Shown: one piece after another, positions 1 through 9,180 of the stretch
Numbering within the stretch: position 1 is the first letter of the stretch
Layout of the letters: every line of letters starts with the position of its first letter
Source: Planctomycetota bacterium
GTDB lineage: Bacteria > Planctomycetota > UBA11346
Assembly: GCA_013816415.1 (NCBI GenBank)
Contig: JACDEN010000030.1
Coordinates: 1 to 12,648 of the forward strand
DNA: 12,648 nt
Direction of reading: 5' to 3'
Notes under the pieces: model-generated
Told to the model about the DNA's origin: nothing
Database searches by the model: none
The model's input: the letters and a program-made list of their open reading frames with translations, nothing else
Position numbers and translations under genes: made by a program

Positions 1-291
1 CTCCAGAGGGACAGAATCAGCCTATCGTTTCCTGGCAACGCCGATACCGGGAAATGGTGACCGACGGGCGACCCTCCGATCGCGGCGATGCGGGCGAGCC
101 CCGACTCGCCTGCTGGCGTTGTCTGAGGGGGAAAGGACTTATACCTGGCGATGTGACCGTGCCCCGCCGATGGCATCGAACTGCTCCGATTGGCGCGATC
201 GATCCTGTCACACGCTCTTTTGGTGCGCATTTACCCACGTCGGCCGCCTCCGCCGGTCCAACACCGGCCCCGCCGCCCTAGGAATCCCATA
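1..291. other. Non-coding leader upstream of the operon
   Basis: I see no convincing gene here on either strand. Short open frames exist, but their translations are Arg/Pro-rich and resemble no family I know, and none has a good ribosome binding site. A perfect 6-bp inverted repeat (GGCGAG at 93-98, CTCGCC at 105-110) has a 6-nt loop and extends to 91-112 with one G-T pair. No T-run follows it, so it does not look like a standard intrinsic terminator. TTGTCT (119-124) and TATACC (140-145) resemble -35 and -10 boxes, but the 15-nt spacer is short. They are only a weak promoter candidate, and the promoter may lie elsewhere or use another sigma factor. Confidence 0.5.
280..283 (+). promoter_or_regulatory. 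Ribosome binding site of the first MoxR gene
   Basis: AGGA lies 8 nt before the ATG at 292. It supports that start over the in-frame ATG at 190, which would add 34 Arg/Pro-rich residues unlike any MoxR N-terminus. Confidence 0.55.
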
Positions 292-1287
<996 letters not shown>

Positions 1288-1290
1288 TCC

Positions 1291-1322
1291 ATGCCCACCG
1301 ACCGACCTCAGGGAGCGCGCGC

Positions 1323-1326
<4 letters not shown>
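1291..1326 (+). other. Possible minicistron between the two MoxR genes
   Basis: An 11-codon open frame (MPTDRPQGARA) begins 3 nt after the stop of the first MoxR gene. Its TGA (1324-1326) overlaps the ATG (1323-1325) of the second MoxR gene. An AAAGG at 1279-1283 lies 7 nt before its ATG. It could carry ribosomes from one gene to the next. Such short open frames are common by chance in GC-rich DNA, so this is tentative. Confidence 0.25.
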
Positions 1327-2369
<1,043 letters not shown>

Positions 2370-2370
2370 G

Positions 2371-2403
2371 ATGCGGATGACCCCTCGGCGCCCGCAGGCC
2401 TGA
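2371..2403 (+). other. Possible minicistron between MoxR-2 and DUF58 genes
   Basis: A 10-codon open frame (MRMTPRRPQA) starts 1 nt after the stop of the second MoxR gene and ends 2 nt before the ATG of the DUF58 gene, filling the whole gap. It has no clear ribosome binding site of its own, so it would depend on re-initiation. Chance occurrence is quite possible. Confidence 0.2.
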
Positions 2404-2405
2404 CC

Positions 2406-3305
2406 ATGGCGCAGTACAAGTACCTCGACGTCGAGACGCTCGGTCGCATCGGCTCCATGCAGATGCTGGCGAAGGGCGTGGTCGAGGGCTTCATCCTCGG
2501 GCTGCACCGCTCGCCGTACCGTGGATTCAGCGTCGAGTTCGCCGAGTATCGGCAGTATGTCCCGGGCGACGACATCAAGCACCTCGACTGGAAGGTGTTC
2601 GGGAAGTGCGACCGCTACTACCTCAAGCAGTTCGAGGAGGAGACCAACCTCGCCTGCCACATCCTCGTCGATTCCTCGCCGTCGATGGGATACAAGGGCG
2701 ACGGCGCGCAGTGGAGCAAGCTCGAGTACGCGTGCCGCATGGCCGCGTGCCTGTCCTACCTCACCCTCGGGCAGCGCGACGCCACCGGGCTGATGGTGTT
2801 CGACGACCAGATCCGCGAGAAGCTGCCGGCGCGCGGCAGCCCGGCGCACCGGCAGCTGCTGTTCTCGACCCTCGACAACGTCACTCCTGGAAGCGGCGAC
2901 ACCGACCTCGCCGGACCGATGCACGTGCTCGCCGAGAGCCTCGGCAAGCGCGGCATGATCATCCTCATCACCGACCTGCTCGACGATCCGCTCAAGGTCC
3001 TCGGCGCGGTGCAGCATTTCCGCTTCGCCGGCCACGAGGTCATCGTCTTCCACGTGATGGACAACGACGAGATCAACTTCCCCTTCGACGCGATGACGCA
3101 GTTCACCGACACCGAGACCAAGGAGGAGGCGCTGGTCGCACCGCAGGCGGCGCGCGCCCAATACCTCGAGGAGTTCGACCAGTTCTTCGGCTCCTACCGC
3201 ACGGGCTTCGCCAGTCTGGGCGTCGACTACAAGATGATGAACACCTCGGCGAGCCTCGAGCTGGCGCTGCGCGAATACCTCCACCGACGCAGCCGGCTGT
3301 TCTAG
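2406..3305 (+). CDS. DUF58 domain protein with VWA-like fold
   Basis: This 299-residue soluble protein lacks a signal peptide and any membrane helix. The DUF58 signature is clear: EYRQYVPGDDIKHLDWKVFG at residues 47-66, followed by CDRYYLKQFEEET. A VWA-like fold follows with an intact metal-ion site: DSSPS (Asp89, Ser91, Ser93), Thr166 in GDTDL and Asp190 in LITDLLDD. DUF58 genes typically sit directly after moxR genes, and their products are thought to act with the ATPase as an adaptor or substrate-binding partner. That fits the position here. The ATG at 2406 gives the usual family length; the only ribosome binding site is a weak AGG at 2396-2398. The next gene starts 11 nt after the stop. 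The family call is secure; the biochemical role is inferred from context. Confidence 0.93.
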   Translation: MAQYKYLDVETLGRIGSMQMLAKGVVEGFILGLHRSPYRGFSVEFAEYRQYVPGDDIKHLDWKVFGKCDRYYLKQFEEETNLACHILVDSSPSMGYKGDGAQWSKLEYACRMAACLSYLTLGQRDATGLMVFDDQIREKLPARGSPAHRQLLFSTLDNVTPGSGDTDLAGPMHVLAESLGKRGMIILITDLLDDPLKVLGAVQHFRFAGHEVIVFHVMDNDEINFPFDAMTQFTDTETKEEALVAPQAARAQYLEEFDQFFGSYRTGFASLGVDYKMMNTSASLELALREYLHRRSRLF

Positions 3306-3316
3306 GCGCCGATCCG

Positions 3317-5377
3317 ATGCACCTCCTGAATCCCTGGTTCCTGGTCGGTCTCGTCGCGGTCGCCGTGCCGATCCTGATCCACCTCCTGCAGCGGCACCGC
3401 ATCCGCCGTGTGGTCTTCCCGGCGACGCGCTTCCTGCTCGGCGCCTCGCGCCGGATCACCCACACCCAGCAGCTGCGCGAGGTGACGCTGCTGATCTTGC
3501 GCGCGTTGGTGATCGCGGTGGCGGTGTTCGCGCTCGCGCGGCCCTTCTTCACCAGCGGCGGCGACGCCGGCGCCGCGTCTGGTGGCGCACCCGGGAAGGC
3601 GGCGGTGCTGGTGATCGACGTCACCGCGTCGATGCGCATCGGTTCGCGCATGGAGGAAGCGCGCGCACAGGCGCTGGCTTCGATCGCGGACTTCCGCCCA
3701 CGCCTCGATCGCGCCGCGGTGGTGGTGATCGAGGCGGAATCCTCGGTCCAGCTGCCGATGACCGATGACATCGATCGCGTCCGCGACACGGTGGCGCATC
3801 TCCAGGCCGGCTGGGGCCGCGGCAGCCTGACCGCCGCGCTGCGCCTTTCGGACCGCCTGCTGCAGGCGCAGGAGTACGCGAACAATGCGCGGCAGATCAT
3901 CGTATTGTCGGACCTGCAGAAGAGCGGGGCGGACGCTTCCGCGAGCGATTGGCGACTGGCCGCGGGAACCACCCTGGTGGTGAAGCCGGTGGCGTCGCGG
4001 CCCGCGGACAACATCGCCATCGCCAAGGCGGTGATTCCGCAGGGCGCGGTGGTGTCGCAGCGGCCGGGAGCGATCAGCCTGCAGCTGCGCAACTTTGGCG
4101 CCGTCGATCATCCCGCGACCAAGGTGGTGCTGACGATGGGCGGCAAGACGGTCGCGGAGCAGGTGGTGAACCTGGGGCCGGGCAAGACCGAGGTCGTGCG
4201 CTTCGAATATCCGCTCACCGAGCCAGGCGATGTGGCGGGGATGATCACCGCCGAGACCACCGACGATTTTCCTGGGGACAACACCTGGTACCTCGACCTG
4301 CACGTGCGGCCGCGGGTGCAGGTCCTGCTGGTCAACGGCGGCGCGAACGCCTCGCTGGCGCTCGACGACGGGCGGTTCGTCAAGGAATCGCTGAGCCTGC
4401 AGGATTCGCCGTTCACGGTGCGCGAGATCCCACCGAAGGATCTCGGCGCCAAGGATCTCTCGGGAGCGCAGGCGGTGGTGTTCACCAACGTCTCGGGAAT
4501 CTCCACGGAAGCGACCGGCGCGCTCAAGGCATTCCTCCAGTCCGGCGGCGGCGCGCTGTTCTTCTGCGGCGACCGCATCAAAGCCGACGACTTCAACGCC
4601 GCCTTCGCCGACATCGCGCCCTGCCGGCTGAAGGACGTGGCGAGCAAGCCCGAGAAGGAGGAAGGCTGGACCCTCGGCGACATCGACCTCACGCATCCGA
4701 TCTTCGCCGACTTCGCCCTGCCGCAGAGCGGCGACTTCAGCACCGCCCGCTTTGCGCGCTACTGCGTGGTCACCGATTCGCAGTCGTCGCGCGTCCTCGC
4801 GCGCTTCATCGACGGCCGGCCGGCATTACTCGAGTGCGCGCTCGGCAAGGGCACCTCGCTGCTCTTCACCTCCTCCGCCGGAATGGCGTGGAGCGACTTC
4901 TGCCTGCAGGGCGGGATCTTCGTGCCATTCGTCCACGAGGCCCTGAAGTACGTCTCGGTGCACAGCGAGGGCGAGGCCAATGTCGAGGTCGGAACACGCT
5001 TCGCAGCCGATGGAGCCAAGACCGTGAAGGCCGTCGCGATCCTACCGCCAGGCGCCGAGCCGGTCGGCGCGGCCGCCCAGGCGCCCGGCATCTACCGGGT
5101 CGACGCCGACGGCGCCTCCACGCAGCTCGCCGTCAACCTGGCGCGCAGCGAATCCGAGACCGTCGCATTCGATGCGGCGGAGGTGACCGCGGCCCTGACT
5201 TCCGAGCCGACCGGTCGGGAACTGACGATCGATGGATCGCGCGTCTGGGTCGCCGCGTCGGAGTCGATCCGCGAGCGCATCGAAGGCGCACAGAAGATCG
5301 GCATCATCCTCCTCATCGGCGTACTGATCCTGTTGTTCGCCGAACACCTGCTATCCAACCAGACCTCGCGTCGTTGA
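3317..5377 (+). CDS. BatA-like membrane protein: N-terminal helices, VWA and GATase-like domains
   Basis: This 686-residue membrane protein starts with the BatA-type N-terminus (aerotolerance-regulator N-terminal domain): MHLLNPWFLVGLVAVAVPIL, helix 1 at about 7-24, then HLLQRHRIRRVVFPATRFL, and helix 2 at about 56-74. The loop between the helices is rich in Arg, which places it in the cytoplasm and the following domain in the periplasm. A VWA domain (about 94-215) has the metal site DVTAS (Asp101, Thr103, Ser105; Thr replaces the first Ser) and a downstream SDLQKSG. A CARDB-like beta domain follows (about 218-330), then a class-I glutamine-amidotransferase-like fold without an obvious catalytic Cys motif (about 333-546, with SGGGALFFCGD), and a final helix at 661-678. 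The ATG at 3317 opens the BatA signature directly after the DUF58 stop; AGG at 3304-3306 is a weak ribosome binding site. It is probably a membrane partner of the MoxR/DUF58 proteins. Confidence 0.88.
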   Translation: MHLLNPWFLVGLVAVAVPILIHLLQRHRIRRVVFPATRFLLGASRRITHTQQLREVTLLILRALVIAVAVFALARPFFTSGGDAGAASGGAPGKAAVLVIDVTASMRIGSRMEEARAQALASIADFRPRLDRAAVVVIEAESSVQLPMTDDIDRVRDTVAHLQAGWGRGSLTAALRLSDRLLQAQEYANNARQIIVLSDLQKSGADASASDWRLAAGTTLVVKPVASRPADNIAIAKAVIPQGAVVSQRPGAISLQLRNFGAVDHPATKVVLTMGGKTVAEQVVNLGPGKTEVVRFEYPLTEPGDVAGMITAETTDDFPGDNTWYLDLHVRPRVQVLLVNGGANASLALDDGRFVKESLSLQDSPFTVREIPPKDLGAKDLSGAQAVVFTNVSGISTEATGALKAFLQSGGGALFFCGDRIKADDFNAAFADIAPCRLKDVASKPEKEEGWTLGDIDLTHPIFADFALPQSGDFSTARFARYCVVTDSQSSRVLARFIDGRPALLECALGKGTSLLFTSSAGMAWSDFCLQGGIFVPFVHEALKYVSVHSEGEANVEVGTRFAADGAKTVKAVAILPPGAEPVGAAAQAPGIYRVDADGASTQLAVNLARSESETVAFDAAEVTAALTSEPTGRELTIDGSRVWVAASESIRERIEGAQKIGIILLIGVLILLFAEHLLSNQTSRR

Positions 5378-5385
5378 TCCCCCGC

Positions 5386-5389
5386 GGAG
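5386..5389 (+). promoter_or_regulatory. Ribosome binding site supporting a GTG start
   Basis: GGAG sits 8 nt before the GTG at 5398 and decides this start. The next in-frame ATG (about 5569) would remove much of the first membrane helix. The ATG at 5411 is out of frame. Confidence 0.6.
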
Positions 5390-5397
5390 AACCAGCT

Positions 5398-8300
5398 GTG
5401 ACCGACCTGCATGCATCGCCATCCGCGCCGCCATCCGACACTGCGGTGGCATCGACCGGTGGCGCATCCTACGAGGATCTGCGCGCGAGCCTCGCGCGCG
5501 TCCGTTGGGCGCTCAAGCGCGCGGCAGCGGCTCGCGGCCTCGCCGTCGTGGTGCTCGAAAGCGTGGGCATGCTGCTAGTCCTCGCCCTGCTCGATTACCT
5601 CTACGTCATGCCGCAGATCGTGCGCATCGGCGTGCTGGCGGTGGCGGGCGTGGCGGTCGGTGTGCTGATCGTGCGCCATGTCGTCCGCGAGCTGCTGCGC
5701 ACGATCCCCGACGAGCAGGTGGCGATGTACATCGAGGAGCGTCAGCAAGGCGCCGACGGCGCGCTGCTCTCGGCGACCGCGTTCGGCCAGAGCGCCGCCG
5801 GCGACCGCAACGCGGCGTACCGCTACATCGTCGACCACATCGTGGCCTCGGCGGCGAGCCAGGCTGGCGGTCTGCGCCTGTCGCGCGTGCTCGACCTGGC
5901 GCGGCTGCGCAAGTACGTGCTGACCGCGGCGGTGGTTCTGTTCTTCTGCGCGGTCAGCGCGATCAAGTTCTCGAGCTCGCGCGTGCATCGGCTGCTGATG
6001 CCGTGGCAGGCCAGCAAGGAGGACCTCGCGTCGGTCGCGTCGACCGCCGAGGAGCGCGCGAAGATCGAATTCCAGATCGCGCTCGATCCGCAGGACCGCC
6101 GCCTCTCCCGCGGCTCGTCGCTCGGGGTGAAGGCGAAGCTCAGCGGCTCGGCGACCGACGAGGTGCGCTTCAGCTACCGGCTCAAGGGTTCCGCCGCCTT
6201 CAAGACCCTGCCGATGCAGGAGGTCGACGAGCTGAACACCTATACGCTGCGCCTGCCGGACATCGTCGATGATCTCGAGTTCTTCCTGCAGTGCGGCGGC
6301 CAGGTGTCCGAGACCGTCGCGGTCTCGGTCTTCGATCCGCTCGAGCTGAAAGGCTATCAGGTCACGGTGGTGCCGCCGGAGTATGCCGGTGGGCAGCCGA
6401 GTGTGGTCTTCGGCCGCACCGCCGACATCTCGGCGCTGGTCGGTTCGCGGGTGATCCTGCGCGCACTCGCCAACACCGCGCTCGCCGGCGGCGAAGCCGT
6501 CTTCGGCGATGGCCGGCGGCTGCCGCTGGTCGGAGAGACCGGCGGCGAGCACGCCGCGAAGGTCGAATTCACCATCGACAAGGACGCCACCTTCAGCGTG
6601 GCGATCGCCAGCGTCGACCAGCAGGCGATCGGCCCGAGCAGCGTCTTCGCGGTGCACGCCATCGTCGACGAGCCGCCGACCGTCGCGGTCACCTCGCCGA
6701 CATCGGATCTCTCGGTCCACGCCTCGGCCGAGATACCCTTCATCGTGCATGCCGGCGACGACGTCGGCCTCGACCACGTCGACCTGGTCTACAACGCGGG
6801 AAAAGGCGATATCGGCGAACACCGGCTCGCGTTCCCGCTGACCACCACCGATCGCACGCCGGGTGAGCACGATGTCGCCCTGCTCATGCCCTTGGCGGAA
6901 GCGAAGCAGCACCTCAAGGCCGGGGATTCGCTGTTTTACCACGTGCAGGCGTTCGACCGCAAGGGACAGCAGTACACGTCCGACATCTACCTGCTCAAGA
7001 TCCGTCCGTACGAGATCGCCGGCGCATTCCCGAACGGAGTCGCGCACGAGGCGCACAGGCACCCCGCGAACCTGATGGCCTTCATCGCCGCGGTCTGGAA
7101 CATCCACGTCCAGAAGGCCCGCGTCAGCAGCGCCGACTACGACAAGCTCTGCGACGAGATGGCCGAAAAGATGGGCCCCGGCGGTGTTCCCCTCAAGTTC
7201 GCCAAGCCGAAACCCGGCAGTCTCACCCCGGAAAAAGCTGCGATGGTGAAGGAGGGGGACGATCACATCGTGGTCGCCATCGCCAAACTCAAGGCCCATG
7301 ACGCCGAGGCCTCGACCGCCGAACTGCGGCAGGCGCTCGCGCTCTACACCAGCGCCGGCGTCGGCATGGACATGCTCCAGCAGACCGACGTCCAGGAGAT
7401 CGGCGGCGTTGGCGGCCATGATGATCCGATGGCCGATGCGCTCGGCTTCCTGAAGATGGATGCGCCCAAGCCCGCGTTCGATGCGCCGCCGCCGGGTGCG
7501 AGCCCGGATTATCACCGGGCGATCAAGGGCGAGGACGCCAAGCGCCTGCGCGACGAGGCCAAGCAGCTCGAGAAGAAGCAGGAGCACCTGATCGCCGAGG
7601 TGAAGAAGCTGGCGATGGTCGCCGCCGATCCGCACGCCGCCGCGCCCAATCAGAACCACCAGCCGCCGGCTGGCGAGGATCAGGCGAAGGCCGACCAGAA
7701 GCCACCGGCCGCGGCCGACGGCAAGGATCCCGCGCACGATCAGAACGATCCGCAGCGCGATCCCCAGCGCGATCCCGCGGCGCAGACGGCGGATGTCGCC
7801 GAGCGCACCGCCGAGCTCGGCAAGGAGCAGCAGCAGCTGGCCGAGGACGCCAACCGTCTCGCGCAGCAGCTCGCCAAGGCCGCGCCGAACGCCGACAAGG
7901 ACACGCGTGAGGTGCTCGACCACCTGCGCCAGACCCATGAGCAGATGGCGGAAGCCGCCGACAAGATCCGCGCCGGCACCTTGCAGCAGGCGGCGGCGCA
8001 CGGCGAAGAGGCGCGTCACGAGCTCGCCAAGGCGGCCGAGAAGCTCGACGTGTCGCAGTTCGCGGATCTCCAGCACACCATCGAGGCGGCGGAAGACCGC
8101 GTCCAGCAGATCGCCGAGCAGCAGAAGCGCATCCGCGACGCCACCGATCGCGTGGTCGAGGACGCGGCGAAGCGCAATCCGGATCCCAACGCCGAGGTGA
8201 AGCTCACCGCGCCCGAGGCTGAGAAGATCCGCGGCCTCGCCAAGCTCCAGGTCGAGAACCAGAAGGCGGCGGAGGATCTGGAAGCCTATGTCCAGCAGGT

Positions 8301-9180
8301 GGCGAAGCTCGCCCAGTCGCAGGACAAGAAGGAGGCCGCCGACGAGCTGAAGAAGGCGGCGAAGACCATGGAGCAGGACCAGCTCGCCGAGACCATGGTC
8401 ACCGCCGCGGTGAACCTCGCGCAGCACGACTTCACCGAAGCCAAGGAAACCCAGAAGAAGCTGGGCGAGGGGCTCGACAAGCTGACCCACCAGCTCCAGG
8501 CGGCCAATGGCGCGATGGCCGCGACGCGCGAACAGAAGCTCAAACGAGCTGACGCCGAAGTGAAGGAGCTGATCGCCAAGACCGCCGAGCTGGGCGGAGT
8601 GGCGCCGGACGGCAAGCCAGCCGAGCCGATAGCCGCTGACGGGAAGGATGCGGATCACCACGACGGCGACGCGAAGACGGCCGACGCCAAGACCGGGGAT
8701 GCGAAAAATTCGGACGCGCATCGAGCGGATCCCGCGCATGCCGATGCGAAGAACCCAGACGCCAAGACCGGCGAGGCCAAGGCCGCTGAGGCCACAGCTG
8801 CGAAACCGAAGAAGGAGCTGAGCGACGAGGAGCAGCGCCAGGCCCAGGCCGATCTGCGGCGAGCCACCGCGCGGCTGGCGAAGCGCATCGCCGACGATCA
8901 CCTCGCCGACGCCACGGTGCAGGCGCAGCTGCAGGCGTTGGCCGCCACTGATGACGCCTCGTTCCGTCAGCTCTTCGCCACCGGCAAGAAAGAGCATAAG
9001 GACCAGAATGATAAGCTCGGCACCTTCATCTCGTCGCTGAAATCGGTTTCGAACCACCTCGAAGGCAAGCTCGAGAGCGTGCTCAAGGCGAAGCGGCTGT
9101 CGGCGGCGACCCGCGAGGAGACGCCGGCGCAGTACCGGGTGCTGGTCAACCGTTATTACGAGCAGCTGGCCAAAGAATGA
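5398..9180 (+). CDS. Large DUF4175-like membrane protein with periplasmic coiled coils
   Basis: This is a 1260-residue protein with a GTG start. Helices lie at about 47-66, 75-92 and 173-191. The Arg/Lys-rich N-terminus and the 93-172 segment should be cytoplasmic, which puts residues 192-1260 in the periplasm. Residues about 222-535 form beta-rich repeats, including VVPPEYAGGQP (PPEYAG at 326-331), a signature I associate with DUF4175-like proteins. Next come a helical region, a short coil (about 715-741), a Pro/Gln/Asp-rich linker (742-801), a long Ala/Glu/Lys/Gln-rich coiled-coil block (about 802-1075), a DAK-repeat linker (about 1091-1131) and a helical C-terminus ending in QYRVLVNRYYEQLAKE. 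Such proteins are found beside MoxR/VWA genes and may serve as a scaffold or load-bearing part of the complex, which is inference. Its stop overlaps the next start as ATGA. The DUF4175 assignment is from memory of its features and is less certain than those of its neighbours. Confidence 0.82.
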   Translation: MTDLHASPSAPPSDTAVASTGGASYEDLRASLARVRWALKRAAAARGLAVVVLESVGMLLVLALLDYLYVMPQIVRIGVLAVAGVAVGVLIVRHVVRELLRTIPDEQVAMYIEERQQGADGALLSATAFGQSAAGDRNAAYRYIVDHIVASAASQAGGLRLSRVLDLARLRKYVLTAAVVLFFCAVSAIKFSSSRVHRLLMPWQASKEDLASVASTAEERAKIEFQIALDPQDRRLSRGSSLGVKAKLSGSATDEVRFSYRLKGSAAFKTLPMQEVDELNTYTLRLPDIVDDLEFFLQCGGQVSETVAVSVFDPLELKGYQVTVVPPEYAGGQPSVVFGRTADISALVGSRVILRALANTALAGGEAVFGDGRRLPLVGETGGEHAAKVEFTIDKDATFSVAIASVDQQAIGPSSVFAVHAIVDEPPTVAVTSPTSDLSVHASAEIPFIVHAGDDVGLDHVDLVYNAGKGDIGEHRLAFPLTTTDRTPGEHDVALLMPLAEAKQHLKAGDSLFYHVQAFDRKGQQYTSDIYLLKIRPYEIAGAFPNGVAHEAHRHPANLMAFIAAVWNIHVQKARVSSADYDKLCDEMAEKMGPGGVPLKFAKPKPGSLTPEKAAMVKEGDDHIVVAIAKLKAHDAEASTAELRQALALYTSAGVGMDMLQQTDVQEIGGVGGHDDPMADALGFLKMDAPKPAFDAPPPGASPDYHRAIKGEDAKRLRDEAKQLEKKQEHLIAEVKKLAMVAADPHAAAPNQNHQPPAGEDQAKADQKPPAAADGKDPAHDQNDPQRDPQRDPAAQTADVAERTAELGKEQQQLAEDANRLAQQLAKAAPNADKDTREVLDHLRQTHEQMAEAADKIRAGTLQQAAAHGEEARHELAKAAEKLDVSQFADLQHTIEAAEDRVQQIAEQQKRIRDATDRVVEDAAKRNPDPNAEVKLTAPEAEKIRGLAKLQVENQKAAEDLEAYVQQVAKLAQSQDKKEAADELKKAAKTMEQDQLAETMVTAAVNLAQHDFTEAKETQKKLGEGLDKLTHQLQAANGAMAATREQKLKRADAEVKELIAKTAELGGVAPDGKPAEPIAADGKDADHHDGDAKTADAKTGDAKNSDAHRADPAHADAKNPDAKTGEAKAAEATAAKPKKELSDEEQRQAQADLRRATARLAKRIADDHLADATVQAQLQALAATDDASFRQLFATGKKEHKDQNDKLGTFISSLKSVSNHLEGKLESVLKAKRLSAATREETPAQYRVLVNRYYEQLAKE
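7747..7776 (+). repeat. Short in-gene tandem repeat coding for DPQR
   Basis: Two 12-bp units (7747-7758 and 7759-7770) differ at one base and are followed by a partial third unit. They encode DPQR-DPQR-DP at residues 784-793, inside the hydrophilic linker between two coiled-coil blocks of the DUF4175-like protein. Confidence 0.75.
8668..8790 (+). repeat. Degenerate in-gene repeat coding for DAKT/DAKN units
   Basis: Residues about 1091-1131 of the DUF4175-like protein consist of variants of the unit DAK-T/N-x, such as DAKTA, DAKTG, DAKNS, DAKNP, DAKTG and EAKAA, broken by DAHRADPAHA. Codon choice varies between units (GACGCG, GACGCC, GATGCG), so the peptide pattern is better kept than the DNA. 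It lies between the long coiled coil and the conserved C-terminus and is probably a flexible, charged spacer. Confidence 0.75.

Noticed and set aside
91..112. Hairpin as a transcription terminator of an upstream gene
   Set aside because: The stem is short (8 bp with one wobble) and no T-run follows. Nothing identifiable as the end of an upstream gene is visible.
190..291. N-terminal extension of the first MoxR protein by 34 residues
   Set aside because: The extension is Arg/Pro-rich and not MoxR-like. The ATG at 292 has an AGGA 8 nt upstream and gives the family's normal length.
2606..3316. Open frame running upstream of the BatA-like gene through the DUF58 gene
   Set aside because: It is simply stop-free DNA in another frame of the DUF58 gene. 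The BatA signature begins exactly at the ATG at 3317.
3949..5397. Open frame extending the DUF4175-like gene upstream by 483 codons
   Set aside because: It overlaps the BatA-like gene and its translation is Arg/Gly-rich without motifs. The GTG at 5398 has a good ribosome binding site and begins right after the previous stop.
8668..8790. Repeat cluster as a CRISPR array or mobile-element repeat
   Set aside because: The units are short, degenerate and stay in frame within a protein-coding region. There are no equal-length spacers, and the pattern is at the peptide level.
5575..9057. Antisense open frame of 1160 codons opposite the DUF4175-like gene
   Set aside because: Its translation is an endless mix of Leu, Arg, Gly and Val with no domain, as expected from the complement of a GC-rich Ala/Glu/Lys coding strand. 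The plus-strand frame has clear helices, motifs, ribosome binding site and coupling.
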